A stretch of 64,000 nt of DNA from Tragulus kanchil (Eukaryota > Chordata > Mammalia > Artiodactyla > Tragulidae), in NCBI GenBank assembly GCA_022376925.1, contig JAIOJX010000032.1, positions 202,116,939 through 202,180,938 on the forward strand. Reading direction: 5' to 3'. The stretch's first letter is position 1. Each line of letters opens with the position of its first letter. The notes beneath the pieces were generated by a model. The model worked only from the letters and a program-made list of their open reading frames with translations, was not told the DNA's origin and did not search any database. Shown here one piece after another: positions 38,601 to 52,122 of the stretch. Position numbers and translations under genes: made by a program.

Positions 38601-41600
38601 CATCCCACAGGCGGGGGCTTGTCCACTTCGTGGGAGTTCCTGGAGACTTGGATAGGTCTCTCCTGACCTTACAGGCGGAAGTTCCTAAGGCTGGATCCCT
38701 GGAGGAAAGGGCATTAGAGGGAAGGACTGCCCAGAAAAAGAGGGGACCACATGCTTCCCAGTTCATGTCTCTTCCCCGAACGGTAGGGACGGCACAAAGA
38801 CGTGCTCTTTCCGTGAGGCTGACAGGGGGCGCACTCACTTCAGCCTCGTCTTAGTATCAACAGCTGCCAACTGCTGCGCTCCACACAGCACCTGATACTG
38901 CGCGCACAGGTGATTACATCGTCTTGGTTGCGTAGATTACTGAAGACACCCAAAGAGGGGCAGGTGCTGGCACTGGAGCCCTGCCTTGCGTTTCCTGACG
39001 CACATACCTGCTGTGAGTAGACCTTAGACCCTCTCTCCTGAGTTCAGAAAGATACTGTCTCATGTAGATGTACTGTCTTATATAACACACTAAGCAGAAG
39101 ACATATCCCTTCTCAGCCCTCAGGAGGTGGACAGGGAAGACAGAAGTAACCCAATTTGATGGATAAGAAACTTGAGGGTGTAATTAACTTGCAAAAAGGC
39201 AAATGATCTCTTCCCTGAATTCTAGCCAAGGTCACAGTTCCTTTGTAGGGCTGGGGTGGCAGAGAACAAAGCCTTTGCATGATACGTCTCCCTTAGGGAA
39301 AGGAGGGCTCAAGAGTCCTCAAAAGACTGATTCTGAGGCTCCTATATTATTTGACCCAGTCCTAAGGATCTTTCCAGAGCATTCTAGAATGGACCTCATC
39401 CATTCCCTGGCAAGGTGGGGCTGCCAGAGGCTGGGGCAGAGAAGAGGCGAGGCTGTAATGCTCTGAGTCAGGGAAGGCTTGCAGAGCAGCGGAGAAATGG
39501 CAAGAGGGGCTTCTCTCCCCTGACTCTGTCATTTGTGGTGAGGCGAAGGGCGAGGTGGGAGTGATGGGTAATGAAGGGGAAATGGGTATCATTCTTGTCG
39601 TGGCTGGAAGAGGAACCAAGAGGTCAGTGGATACTCTGACCACTTCTGTGGTGAAGCAAGGACATACGGGAGTGGGGAGCCCAAGGCCTGGGCATTACAG
39701 GTGACAAGCTGAACCTGGCAGCCAAGGGAAGACGGATGCGGTCGTGCTCTAGAAAGCAAGATGGCGGCTGCCATGCCAGTGGGGAGCATGCAGGGGCCGA
39801 GGGGAGGGCAGGATATGGCAGACTGAAGGGAGGCTCTGTCTCCGCCCCCTACCCTGGGCCAGAATGGGGGTGAACGAGGATGGTTTCAGAGAAGCAGAGG
39901 CCCACTGGTGGGGCTGGACGGGGCACAGCAAGCAGCTGGCCCCGGCACTCACTGCTTCGTCATCCTGGAGTCCTGGAAAGTGACAAAGATCAGGTCCAGA
40001 CGCTTCAGCCGCACCCGGTTGAGCTCCGCGTTGAACTCGTCGGTCAGCTGCTCCTCCAGCTCGCTGTAATATTGCTCTGCGTCTACCTGGGGTGAGATGT
40101 GGCCCTCAGAGCTGGAACGGCTAGAGCTCCAAGAAGGCCTGGCTTGGATGTGTGGCTCTCTCGACTCAGGCACAGGCTGGTTCCATCTTCTGCTCCTTGG
40201 AAGCCTAGCAAAAAGCTCAGGAGCCCCACACCCCAAGAAAAGACCTCTCAGGAGCTCAGGTGGGCTCCCAGGTCCCAGCTCTAGAAGAGAGACTCAGGAG
40301 CTCACCTTTGAATTCTAGCCAAGGGCACAGTTCCTTTGTAGGGCTGGGGTGGCAGAGAACAAAGCCTTTGCATGATACGTCTCCCTTAGGGAAAGGAGGG
40401 CTCAAGAGTCCTCAAAAGACTGATTCTGAGGCTCCTATATTATTTGACCCAGTCCTAAGGATCTTTCCAGAGCATTCTAGAATGGACCTCATCCATTCCC
40501 TGGCAAGGTGGGGCTGCCAGAGGCTGGGGCAGAGAAGAGGCGAGGCTGTAATGCTCTGAGTCAGGGAAGGCTTGCAGAGCAGCGGAGAAATGGCAAGAGG
40601 GGCTTCTCTCCCCTGACTCTGTCATTTGTGGTGAGGCGAAGGGCGAGGTGGGAGTGATGGGTAATGAAGGGGAAATGGGTATCATTCTTGTCGTGGCTGG
40701 AAGAGGAACCAAGAGGTCAGTGGATACTCTGACCACTTCTGTGGTGAAGCAAGGACATACGGGAGTGGGGAGCCCAAGGCCTGGGCATTACAGGTGACAA
40801 GCTGAACCTGGCAGCCAAGGGAAGACGGATGCGGTCGTGCTCTAGAAAGCAAGATGGCGGCTGCCATGCCAGTGGGGAGCATGCAGGGGCCGAGGGGAGG
40901 GCAGGATATGGCAGACTGAAGGGAGGCTCTGTCTCCGCCCCCTACCCTGGGCCAGAATGGGGGTGAACGAGGATGGTTTCAGAGAAGCAGAGGCCCACTG
41001 GTGGGGCTGGACGGGGCACAGCAAGCAGCTGGCCCCGGCACTCACTGCTTCGTCATCCTGGAGTCCTGGAAAGTGACAAAGATCAGGTCCAGACGCTTCA
41101 GCCGCACCCGGTTGAGCTCCGCGTTGAACTCGTCGGTCAGCTGCTCCTCCAGCTCGCTGTAATATTGCTCTGCGTCTACCTGGGGTGAGATGTGGCCCTC
41201 AGAGCTGGAACGGCTAGAGCTCCAAGAAGGCCTGGCTTGGATGTGTGGCTCTCTCGACTCAGGCACAGGCTGGTTCCATCTTCTGCTCCTTGGAAGCCTA
41301 GCAAAAAGCTCAGGAGCCCCCACACCCCCCAAGAAAAGACCTCTCAGGAGCTCAGGTGGGCTCCCAGGTCCCAGCTCTAGAAGAGGAGAGGCTGTGACTC
41401 TGAAATGAGCTCCCTGCTCCTAAATCTGGGGAAAGTGAGGCTTCACCAGGGATGAGGGGGTGCCTTTGGCCTCGCGGTGGACTCCAGGGGAGTGACAGAA
41501 TGTCAGAATGCGGCATTTTCAGGAAAGGGGATGATTCCTTTTCTGAACTGGCGAGAGTTCAGTCCTGCCAAGGCCTCCTTCTAGCCACACGGGTTGGGTG

Positions 41601-44600
41601 GTAAGATGGAGCCCACGGCCTTCACATGCTCCTTTCCCAGCTCTGTGAATGCCTGAGGTCTGGCAGCTGCAGCAGCCTGCCATGTCCTCACTGGGCCTCC
41701 CATCCAAGTCTGGAAGGGAGCAAGAAACAATCCCAGCCTGGGTCACTCGGAAAGGCTCCCCTGCCTTCTCAGCAGGGAGACAGGGCACGGTGGGAAGAAG
41801 AGCAGGAGCCAAGGGCTACAGCAGGGAGCAGACTGAATGGGGCCGGGGGCCGAGGGGGTGGGCCCTGGGCAATGCCCCGGTCAGAGCCTGGAGAGCCTGT
41901 GCCCCAGCCCCTGTGCTGGGTGCCCTGATGCCTGTGTCAGTTACCTCTTTGAAGCAAGCCCAGCACCTGCAGAAGCACAGCCGGGAGCAGGGGTGGACCT
42001 TGATCATCACCTTCCCCTTCTTCTTGGCCTTGGCAGCGTAGTAGAGCCGGCCCCGCATCGCATGGCGCCTGCCGGCCAATGGACAGCAGAGGAAGGGTCT
42101 TGTGGTCAGAGGCCAGCAGAGCCACAGCCTCCCTTCCTCACCCCCAACCCTGGATCCAGGCAGGTCCTGCTGCAGCCTCACCTCTGATCGTCCAAGTCAA
42201 TCAAGGTCCTGACGTCGTAGCAGAAGTGGACTCTGGTCACTACGCACCCTGGGTAGGCCTCACTGAAGCCAGGAACATAAGGGTTGAGCCAGTCTGTGGG
42301 GCTGGGGACTGCCCCCTTCCCCTGGAGCTACAGCCCACAGGGCTTGGGGGCTCAGCCACCAGTGGTTCCTGGTGCTTGGGTGGTAGAAGCCACCCCTGCT
42401 CCTAAGGCTGAACATCAGGGTTGACCCCAGTTGACGTGAGGTTTGCCACATCCTTCCCAGCTGACACAGAACAGGCCAGAGAGCACAGCTGAACACTGCT
42501 GCTCACGGATAGATAATTAGTTCCTAGGGTTCAGAACTCAGGTCACAGAAGGGGCCTCAGGATGCCTTGCTCTAAATAACTGTGGTCTGGAAGTGGCCTG
42601 GGCACCAGAGCTTCAAGTACGAGCGAAAAGAAATCTAGCACCTCCCCTCAGCCCAATCACAACTATACTGTGCAGGAAATTCCTGCTCTGGGCCCAGCCA
42701 GAGCCTCCCCCATCCTGAAATGCTGATCCTGGGGTGAACCAGAGCCCCCTCCATCCTCCTGTGTCAATTCACTACCCACACGAAGACCCAGGCAGGGTAA
42801 CCAGGAGGCAGCAATCCATGCCTCAGTCCACCCCAACCCACTTACTGAAAATGCTTAATGATGACCTCTGGGTCTTGGATGTCCGTGGGGACATAGGTGA
42901 TCATTAGCGTCCTTTTGACCTAGGAAGAGAAGGTCAGTGGAGAAAGAAGACTGCTTGCAAGGGATTCTGGGTCTTCAGACGGCCCAGAACCGCCTGGAGT
43001 GGGTTGTCTACTCACAGCAGCTGCCTCCTTGCTGTGTAAGCCAAGTGCCAGCTTCTCCACCCAGCCCACGTTCCTGAGGTCGGTGGGCCATGGGAAGCCA
43101 CAAGCAGACAAATCACCCCTCTGTTAATCTCTGTACCCCTCTGGAGACTCCTTCCATGGATAGCTATGGTCAAGGGGGGAAGAGCCAGAGGCTGCAGACA
43201 GGGCCAGGGGAGGAGGGCCAGAGTGCCACGACCATCAAGGGCAGCTCATGCTCTCTTGCTGATGCCCGGTCTCCGCTGCCCCATGTGACCCCCACCTTGC
43301 AGGCCTGTCCCTATCAGCAGACTATGCAGGGGAATTGGGAGGTAAGCTGGACTCTAGGGATGGAATGGAGAAGCCCCTCAAAGCTCACATTTTATTCTGT
43401 GAGTGGGACATGTCTTCCTGAGCCATCGCCTCGAGGTGACAGTCTGTACACTGTGCTGCTAGAGAGGGGAGTCTGAGCAGAAGCTTCTGGTGACAAGATG
43501 GAAAGTGGCCGTGGCCATCTGGACTAGTCAGGGATACCCAAGCCACCTGCTGCTCTACGGATAGATAATTAGTTCCTAGGGTTCAGAACTCAGGTCACAG
43601 AAGGGGCCTCAGGATGCCTTGCTCTAAATAACTGTGGTCTGGAAGTGGCCTGGGCACCAGAGCTTCAAGTACGAGCGAAAAGAAATCTAGCACCTCCCCT
43701 CAGCCCAATCACAACTATACTGTGCAGGAAATTCCTGCTCTGGGCCCAGCCAGAGCCTCCCCCATCCTGAAATGCTGATCCTGGGGTGAACCAGAGCCCC
43801 CTCCATCCTCCTGTGTCAATTCACTACCCACACGAAGACCCAGGCAGGGTAACCAGGAGGCAGCAATCCATGCCTCAGTCCACCCCAACCCACTTACTGA
43901 AAATGCTTAATGATGACCTCTGGGTCTTGGATGTCCGTGGGGACATAGGTGATCATTAGCGTCCTTTTGACCTAGGAAGAGAAGGTCAGTGGAGAAAGAA
44001 GACTGCTTGCAAGGGATTCTGGGTCTTCAGACGGCCCAGAACCGCCTGGAGTGGGTTGTCTACTCACAGCAGCTGCCTCCTTGCTGTGTAAGCCAAGTGC
44101 CAGCTTCTCCACCCAGCCCACGCTCCTGAGGTCGGTGGGCCATGGGAAGCCACAAGCAGACAAATCACCCCTCTGTTAATCTCTGTACCCCTCTGGAGAC
44201 TCCTTCCATGGATAGCTATGGTCAAGGGGGGAAGAGCCAGAGGCTGCAGACAGGGCCAGGGGAGGAGGGCCAGAGTGCCACGACCATCAAGGGCAGCTCA
44301 TGCTCTCTTGCTGATGCCCGGTCTCCGCTGCCCCATGTGACCCCCACCTTGCAGGCCTGTCCCTATCAGCAGACTATGCAGGGGAATTGGGAGGTAAGCT
44401 GGACTCTAGGGATGGAATGGAGAAGCCCCTCAAAGCTCACATTTTATTCTGTGAGTGGGACATGTCTTCCTGAGCCATCGCCTCGAGGTGACAGTCTGTA
44501 CACTGTGCTGCTAGAGAGGGGAGTCTGAGCAGAAGCTTCTGGTGACAAGATGGAAAGTGGCCGTGGCCATCTGGACTAGTCAGGGATACCCAAGCCACCA

Positions 44601-47600
44601 TGTCTGGCAGGCTGAGACACTTGGGCTTACATTTCAGGCATGTGCGCAATAGCGTTCTGGGGTGGGAGTCAAGGGCCCCCGTCCTTTAGGATGGACAGCT
44701 GGAAGGAGCCGATCCCTCTTTGATCTGCCATCTTCCCTCCTGGAGAGCCTATCTGCCTAATGGGCCTTTCTGAGATCCCCTCTCAAGTAAGTGAATGCTA
44801 CTCAATCCTTGTGTCATGGTCTGCTTGCGAGGTGGGATGGCAGAAATGCCAATCAAGACAGCGAGGACACCAAGGGGCAGCTCACGGGGTCTCTGACTTC
44901 AAGGAGACGGGGGGAGGGCAAGGAGTTGGGCACAAGAGTGGGCAAAGTCGTCAAAGTACCTACCCACCGGGGGGCACTGGCGGCTGAGGATGGAGGCCCC
45001 TGCAGTGAAGCCCTTAGTTCAGAATGGTGGGAGGTCCAGGGGTCCTTGGAGAGGGTCAAGGGCAGCAGAGCTGCAGCCGGAGGAGGTACTTGGGGGCAGC
45101 TGTTTACCAGCTGGTTTAGAAGGGCCTCAATGGTTTAAAAGCCCAGACAGATGAGCCAGGGACAATTCCCAGGGACAAGTGGAGGAGGCTTCCTTGCTCA
45201 GGCGAGACTGCCCCCAACAGGTGTGTGGACCATGCCCTGCCGGGATACCTCTGAAGGCCGGGAGTGGGGTGGTCCGGCTGGGGAGGGGCTCCCGCAGAGA
45301 AGGCTCTGGTGGCCCTTTTCCTTTACTCACCACATAGCTCTTCCTGGGCACAAACCCTAAGCAGTGATGAGTCATGAAGAAGAGGTTGGTGATGAAGTAT
45401 AAGAAGGCAAAGAAGCAGTGTAGCCACAGGAACTTACTCCTCCTGAGGACGAGACAGGAGGCGTGAGACACTCCCACCATCTCCCCAGGGCCACCCTCTC
45501 ACTGGTGCCTCCAGACACTCAGTCACCCCGGAAGAGAATGGAGCAGGGGCTGTCCACTCCAACCAATAAAGGCTAATGCGTATCGAGTCTTTACTATATG
45601 CCAGACCCAGGGAGAGACTAGATGCTCTGTGTACATTTTCTCACTAGGCTCTTGGGCCATGTGAGGGCGGCGCTGTGACTGTCTTCATTTTACTCATAGG
45701 AGAACGAGGGCCAGGGTGACAGCCTGAGGTCACTCCTAGCCGTGGCGGTGTCAGGAGGGGAGATGCAAAGGCTCTGATGCTCTTCACGCTGGGTCAAGCT
45801 GCCAGCCGCTGTGGCTCAGCCTGTCGTCCCCCCAACCCCGCCCTGCCCTGCTGCAAGGCCCCCGTCCTTTAGGATGGACAGCTGGAAGGAGCCGATCCCT
45901 CTTTGATCTGCCATCTTCCCTCCTGGAGAGCCTATCTGCCTAATGGGCCTTTCTGAGATCCCCTCTCAAGTAAGTGAATGCTACTCAATCCTTGTGTCAT
46001 GGTCTGCTTGCGAGGTGGGATGGCAGAAATGCCAATCAAGACAGCGAGGACACCAAGGGGCAGCTCACGGGGTCTCTGACTTCAAGGAGACGGGGGGAGG
46101 GCAAGGAGTTGGGCACAAGAGTGGGCAAAGTCGTCAAAGTACCTACCCACCGGGGGGCACTGGCGGCTGAGGATGGAGGCCCCTGCAGTGAAGCCCTTAG
46201 TTCAGAATGGTGGGAGGTCCAGGGGTCCTTGGAGAGGGTCAAGGGCAGCAGAGCTGCAGCCGGAGGAGGTACTTGGGGGCAGCTGTTTACCAGCTGGTTT
46301 AGAAGGGCCTCAATGGTTTAAAAGCCCAGACAGATGAGCCAGGGACAATTCCCAGGGACAAGTGGAGGAGGCTTCCTTGCTCAGGCGAGACTGCCCCCAA
46401 CAGGTGTGTGGACCATGCCCTGCCGGGATACCTCTGAAGGCCGGGAGTGGGGTGGTCCGGCTGGGGAGGGGCTCCCGCAGAGAAGGCTCTGGTGGCCCTT
46501 TTCCTTTACTCACCACATAGCTCTTCCTGGGCACAAACCCTAAGCAGTGATGAGTCATGAAGAAGAGGTTGGTGATGAAGTATAAGAAGGCAAAGAAGCA
46601 GTGTAGCCACAGGAACTTACTCCTCCTGAGGACGAGACAGGAGGCGTGAGACACTCCCACCATCTCCCCAGGGCCACCCTCTCACTGGTGCCTCCAGACA
46701 CTCAGTCACCCCGGAAGAGAATGGAGCAGGGGCTGTCCACTCCAACCAATAAAGGCTAATGCGTATCGAGTCTTTACTATATGCCAGACCCAGGGAGAGA
46801 CTAGATGCTCTGTGTACATTTTCTCACTAGGCTCTTGGGCCATGTGAGGGCGGCGCTGTGACTGTCTTCATTTTACTCATAGGAGAACGAGGGCCAGGGT
46901 GACAGCCTGAGGTCACTCCTAGCCGTGGCGGTGTCAGGAGGGGAGATGCAAAGGCTCTGATGCTCTTCACGCTGGGTCAAGCTGCCAGCCGCTGTGGCTC
47001 AGCCTGTCGTCCCCCCAACCCCGCCCTGCCCTGCTGTCCACCTCTGGTGACCATGAGGCCGAGGGGAGGGGCCGCTCAGCCTCTGTGGTGAGACACTCCT
47101 GCATCACCTGCAGGCCTGGAGGAAGGAGGGCCTGCAGATTCAGCCTGCCTCCCTGGGGCAGGAAGAGGGCTGGCCATGGGGTTCTGTGCTCACATGGTGC
47201 TGTCCCAAGGCATGAGGCCAGGGGGACTGCTCAGAAATAGGGCCCGCCTTATTTAGTACAGTCTGAGGACAGAAAACCTGCCTGGCTTCAAAATATCTCT
47301 TCACCGCTGTCCCTGCAGCTGGCATGTTAACGGTTCCCATCTGACTAAATGTCTCTTTCTTTAGGTTCCCCAGAGGGGGCAAGGTGACACGGTCCCTGAG
47401 GGGCACCCAGCTCTCCGCCGGTGTGGACTTAGGAATGGCAGTAGCTCTTGGCTGCCCTATTAAAATTCACTTCTTGTCGGAGGTTGTGGGCACCCCACTT
47501 ATGCCAGTGACGGGCCTAGGAGAAGCTCTGCTCTGGTGCGGCCAGCACCCGGGGAGGAGTTGGTGAGAGGGGACCCAGCCTTCCTGGATTCTGGAGTTTG

Positions 47601-50600
47601 GTGGATCTGGAGTTTGGTGGGGTGTGCAGGGGTGCAGGGTCAGAGGGTGGGGTGGGGGAAGGGGAAGTGGGGTAGGCGTGTGCACCGCCCCTACCCCTGC
47701 CCCAGCTGCCGGAAAGGCTGTTTCAGCTCTGTCAGGAAGCGGGCCAAGCCCAGCCACGAGTCCCAGGGGGCCTGTCATCTCAGCCAGGCTCAGAAGGACA
47801 ACATCTGGCTCAGACAGACTGATCTGGCCACCAGCAGGGTTAGCTGATGTTAAAGTCCACAGGTTCCTGGACCATGAAGACTGGAGGCGCCCGAGAGCTC
47901 ATGTCCAACAGCTCTTCCCCCACCACAGACGAGGCGTGAAGCTCAGAGGAAGAGGAGGGGCACTGCCCCAGACCCAGGGCCGGCTAATGGCCGAGCGGGG
48001 GAAAGAACCCAGCTCCTCTGGCTTCCTCAGTCTTGCTGCTGTGGGAGTCGGGTCTGTGCTTCACTCAGTTCCACGAGGCATGACCTGAACTCTTTTGTGG
48101 GCAGAGAAGCAATACCTTCAACCTCTACTGTTTCCGCCTATGGGGAGTTGGACATGCCAAGCAAATAGGACCACCTTTTGAAGACTTCAGGAGTGGCTGG
48201 CTTAGCTAGTTCCATCCACCACAGAGATGGGGACATGGAGGCACCAAGAACACTTTCCCACCAAGAGAAGGCAACGTCCAGCATCCCACGTGGGACCTGG
48301 GCTCCCAAGGAAACCAGGCCTTTCTTGTTAGCAAATTGGTGCCATATTCTAGACACACACATTGGACCATCCCTCCCCACCAGCGCCTACCCACCCCGTC
48401 CCTGCCGCCCCCACCAGTAGAATGGGAGGTAAGGGGATCAGGTACCTACTCTGTGGAGACATTGACAATGGTGGTCCGACCAAAGTGACTACTCTGGTCT
48501 GAAAGAGAAGAAAAGTTGCTGACCTCAAGCCTGGCTCCTTGACTGGTTGGGCACCAGACTTGAGGGTTCCCGAGTGAATGCCTGGGGTCTAGAGGTGCTT
48601 GCCTATCTCCTGTTCTTCCTTTCCCCAGAGCTTGTCCCCCACTTCCAAAATACCCCAGCAGAGGCCTCCTCTCCCCCTGGCGCTCCTGGGCTGTGAAGAG
48701 AACCTGAGTCTTAGCAGAGTGATGAATTAGTGACACTGTTACCACGGGAATAATCACAAGAACCTAGAACTACTGAAAGTGTTGCTGTCTCAATGGACAG
48801 AATAAATCCTTCTGGCTAAGTGTATCCATTTGTTGGTTCAGACAGCTCCAGGTTTTATGATGTCATACTATCTTTGCCAATACACCAGCTCTCAGGATGA
48901 GCATCGGGGAAGGCAGGGCTTGGTAGTTATTTACTCTAGTGGTGATATTTCGTAGCATGAGCATTGGGTATCTATCTTGAATTAACTGAGGTCTAACTCT
49001 GGGCTTTCCTGGTGGTGCTAGGAGTAAAGAATCCACCTGCCAATGCAGGAGATGCGAGAGACATGGGTTCTATTCCTGAGTTGGGAAGTTCCCCTGGAGG
49101 AAGAAATGACAATCCACTCCAGTATTCTTGCCTGGAGAATCCCCATGGACAGAGGAGCCTGGTGGGCTACAGTCCATAGGGCCCCAAAGAGTCGGCCACG
49201 ACTGAGCAACTGAGCATGAAGCCTCTGCTGAGGAGAAGTGGGTAGAACCTGCACCATCAGATGCACCTGACTGCACCTGGACATTCACGGCGCTGTCCTC
49301 TACCCGCTAGTCGTCCACCCCTCCTGTACCTCTATCTTTGCATTGCCTGGTGAGGTACTAGCTGTTATTCACTGAGCACCAGCTAGCAGGTCATGTGCCA
49401 AGCATTTGACATGCATTGTCTCTCAGTCCCTATGGTCACTGAGGAAATCGAGCCCTGAGGATGAAATAGTTTTCTGGAATGCAGAGGTGGGTAAAAGTTG
49501 GGGAACCATGTTTTTTCTGTCTCTGGAGCCCAAGCCCTCACCCATCACATGACTGTGCCAACTTCTATCCTGTTCTAAGGAGCATCGATAGACTCTGTAT
49601 GAGAAGTTCTGCACCTATGGTGCTGTGTCCATCAGAGGTGGGCTGCATAACAAGGCGCAGCTCCTGAATGCCTTCAGAGGTGCTTGCCTATCTCCTGTTC
49701 TTCCTTTCCCCAGAGCTTGTCCCCACTTCCAAAATACCCCAGCAGAGGCCTCCTCTCCCTGGCGCTCCTGGGCTGTGAAGAGAACCTGAGTCTTAGCAGA
49801 GTGATGAATTAGTGACACTGTTACCACGGGAATAATCACAAGAACCTAGAACTACTGAAAGTGTTGCTGTCTCAATGGACAGAATAAATCCTTCTGGCTA
49901 AGTGTATCCATTTGTTGGTTCAGACAGCTCCAGGTTTTATGATGTCATACTATCTTTGCCAATACACCAGCTCTCAGGATGAGCATCGGGGAAGGCAGGG
50001 CTTGGTAGTTATTTACTCTAGTGGTGATATTTCGTAGCATGAGCATTGGGTATCTATCTTGAATTAACTGAGGTCTAACTCTGGGCTTTCCTGGTGGTGC
50101 TAGGAGTAAAGAATCCACCTGCCAATGCAGGAGATGCGAGAGACATGGGTTCTATTCCTGAGTTGGGAAGTTCCCCTGGAGGAAGAAATGACAATCCACT
50201 CCAGTATTCTTGCCTGGAGAATCCCCATGGACAGAGGAGCCTGGTGGGCTACAGTCCATAGGGCCCCAAAGAGTCGGCCACGACTGAGCAACTGAGCATG
50301 AAGCCTCTGCTGAGGAGAAGTGGGTAGAACCTGCACCATCAGATGCACCTGACTGCACCTGGACATTCACGGCGCTGTCCTCTACCCGCTAGTCGTCCAC
50401 CCCTCCTGTACCTCTATCTTTGCATTGCCTGGTGAGGTACTAGCTGTTATTCACTGAGCACCAGCTAGCAGGTCATGTGCCAAGCATTTGACATGCATTG
50501 TCTCTCAGTCCCTATGGTCACTGAGGAAATCGAGCCCTGAGGATGAAATAGTTTTCTGGAATGCAGAGGTGGGTAAAAGTTGGGGAACCATGTTTTTTCT

Positions 50601-52082
50601 GTCTCTGGAGCCCAAGCCCTCACCCATCACATGACTGTGCCAACTTCTATCCTGTTCTAAGGAGCATCGATAGACTCTGTATGAGAAGTTCTGCACCTAT
50701 GGTGCTGTGTCCATCAGAGTGGGTGCATGGAAAAAGGCCAGGTGCAGGGATCTTTGCAGTGGTTCACATGCCATAACAAGGCCTCCACGAACAGCTGGCC
50801 AGATGTAGTGTGGGCTCATGGATAAGCATTCAGTTTTGGATGACGTTAGCACTCTCTGCCTTCTCTGGCTACCCACGCCAGTCTTCTTGCCTGAATCCCA
50901 TGGACAGAGGGGCCTGGAAGGCTACAGTTCATGGTGATGCCCAGAGTTGGACACAATGGAAGCAACTTAGCATACATGCATGCCTTCTCGGTGCCAGGAC
51001 CTGGGCCAAATTTGTACCAAAAGAGGGACCATCTCTGGTTTCCACGTGACGGAACTGAAGCATGGGTGACCTAAGGTCACATAACTAATTCTGAGAAGGG
51101 CAATTAAAACTGAGGTTTCTAGAGGCTCAAGTCCGGAGCTGTGCCCCGCCTACTGGGCTGCCTCTTAGGTCTAGTGGGCTGGGCCTGGGGTCCATGGAGT
51201 TCTGCCTACCCAGAACGTCTCCAGTGTAGTTGATGGGCAGGATGATGCCCAAGGAAGGGATGCAGATGATGAGCATGAAGACGATGAGATGATACTGGAA
51301 CATGATGTAGACACGGGCGTCATCGCCACACCGGCCGAACAGATCTTCGTTCCTGGGAGAGACACAGAGATGAGGACATTGCTCAGGAGCCAGGATGGCC
51401 ACAGTGCTAGTCAGAGCTGGAGGCAGGAAAGGGAGAAAAGATGTCCGCGTGGTGCCCAAGTGTTCATCCTTAGAACCACCACTCTTCTCAAAACTTCTGC
51501 TATCCCTGAAATGTCACGTAGAGGCTACAGATATGCACTGGGGAACCCACAAGCACTCTTAAATCAGGCATTTATTTCCTCATTGATTGCTTCTTCAAAC
51601 ATTCTGAGTGCCCACAACGGTACAGGCATGGAACAAGTCATGAGTGATAACAAGAGTCATCCTATTTTTCAAACAGCGGTTCCTTAAATTAAAAAAGGAT
51701 ACTTAAAACCACCATGAAATATCACTCCACCCAGCCAGATTGGTCAATGCTGGAAAGCTGGTGAGGCAAGTATGGGTGAGGAAGTGCTGGTGAGGGCATG
51801 GGGTGTTGGGAGCTCTCTCACACTCGTCGGCACTTACTCTGGCATGGCCACGTTGGGTAACAGTTGACATTATCCACAAAGATGGACTATATATACACCT
51901 TATGACTTAACAATTCCACTTCTAGGCTTATATCCAACAGAAAGACATGTACGTGGACACCAAGAGATGTGTAGAAGAATTTCATAGATGCATTGTTTGT
52001 AACAATCCCAAACTGGAAACAACCAAAGTCAATCAAAGGGGGAATGGACGAGAACTGAAATAAACATGTCGTGAAATATATA

Positions 52083-52122
<40 letters not shown>

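Larger units (their letters stand above)
39217..41385. repeat. Tandem duplication D11 (contains TMEM63C exon 8)
   Basis: Copy A is 39217-40297 and copy B 40311-41385, offset 1093. Differences lie near the edges (AAGGTCAC versus AAGGGCAC in the first 20 bases; CCCCACACCCC versus CCCCCACACCCCCC about 80 bases before the end). The filler 40298-40310 is unmatched. Confidence 0.95.
42507..44600. repeat. Tandem duplication D12 (contains TMEM63C exon 5)
   Basis: Copy A is 42507-43550 and copy B 43558-44600, offset 1052. One clear substitution, CCCACGTTCCTG versus CCCACGCTCCTG (about 43072 and 44124), lies far from the junction and could be allelic. Confidence 0.95.
44673..47036. repeat. Tandem duplication D13 (contains TMEM63C exon 4)
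   Basis: Copy A is 44673-45855 and copy B 45857-47036, offset 1183-1184; the longest unit in the window. No difference is seen within the exon. Each copy also carries a MIR. Confidence 0.95.
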
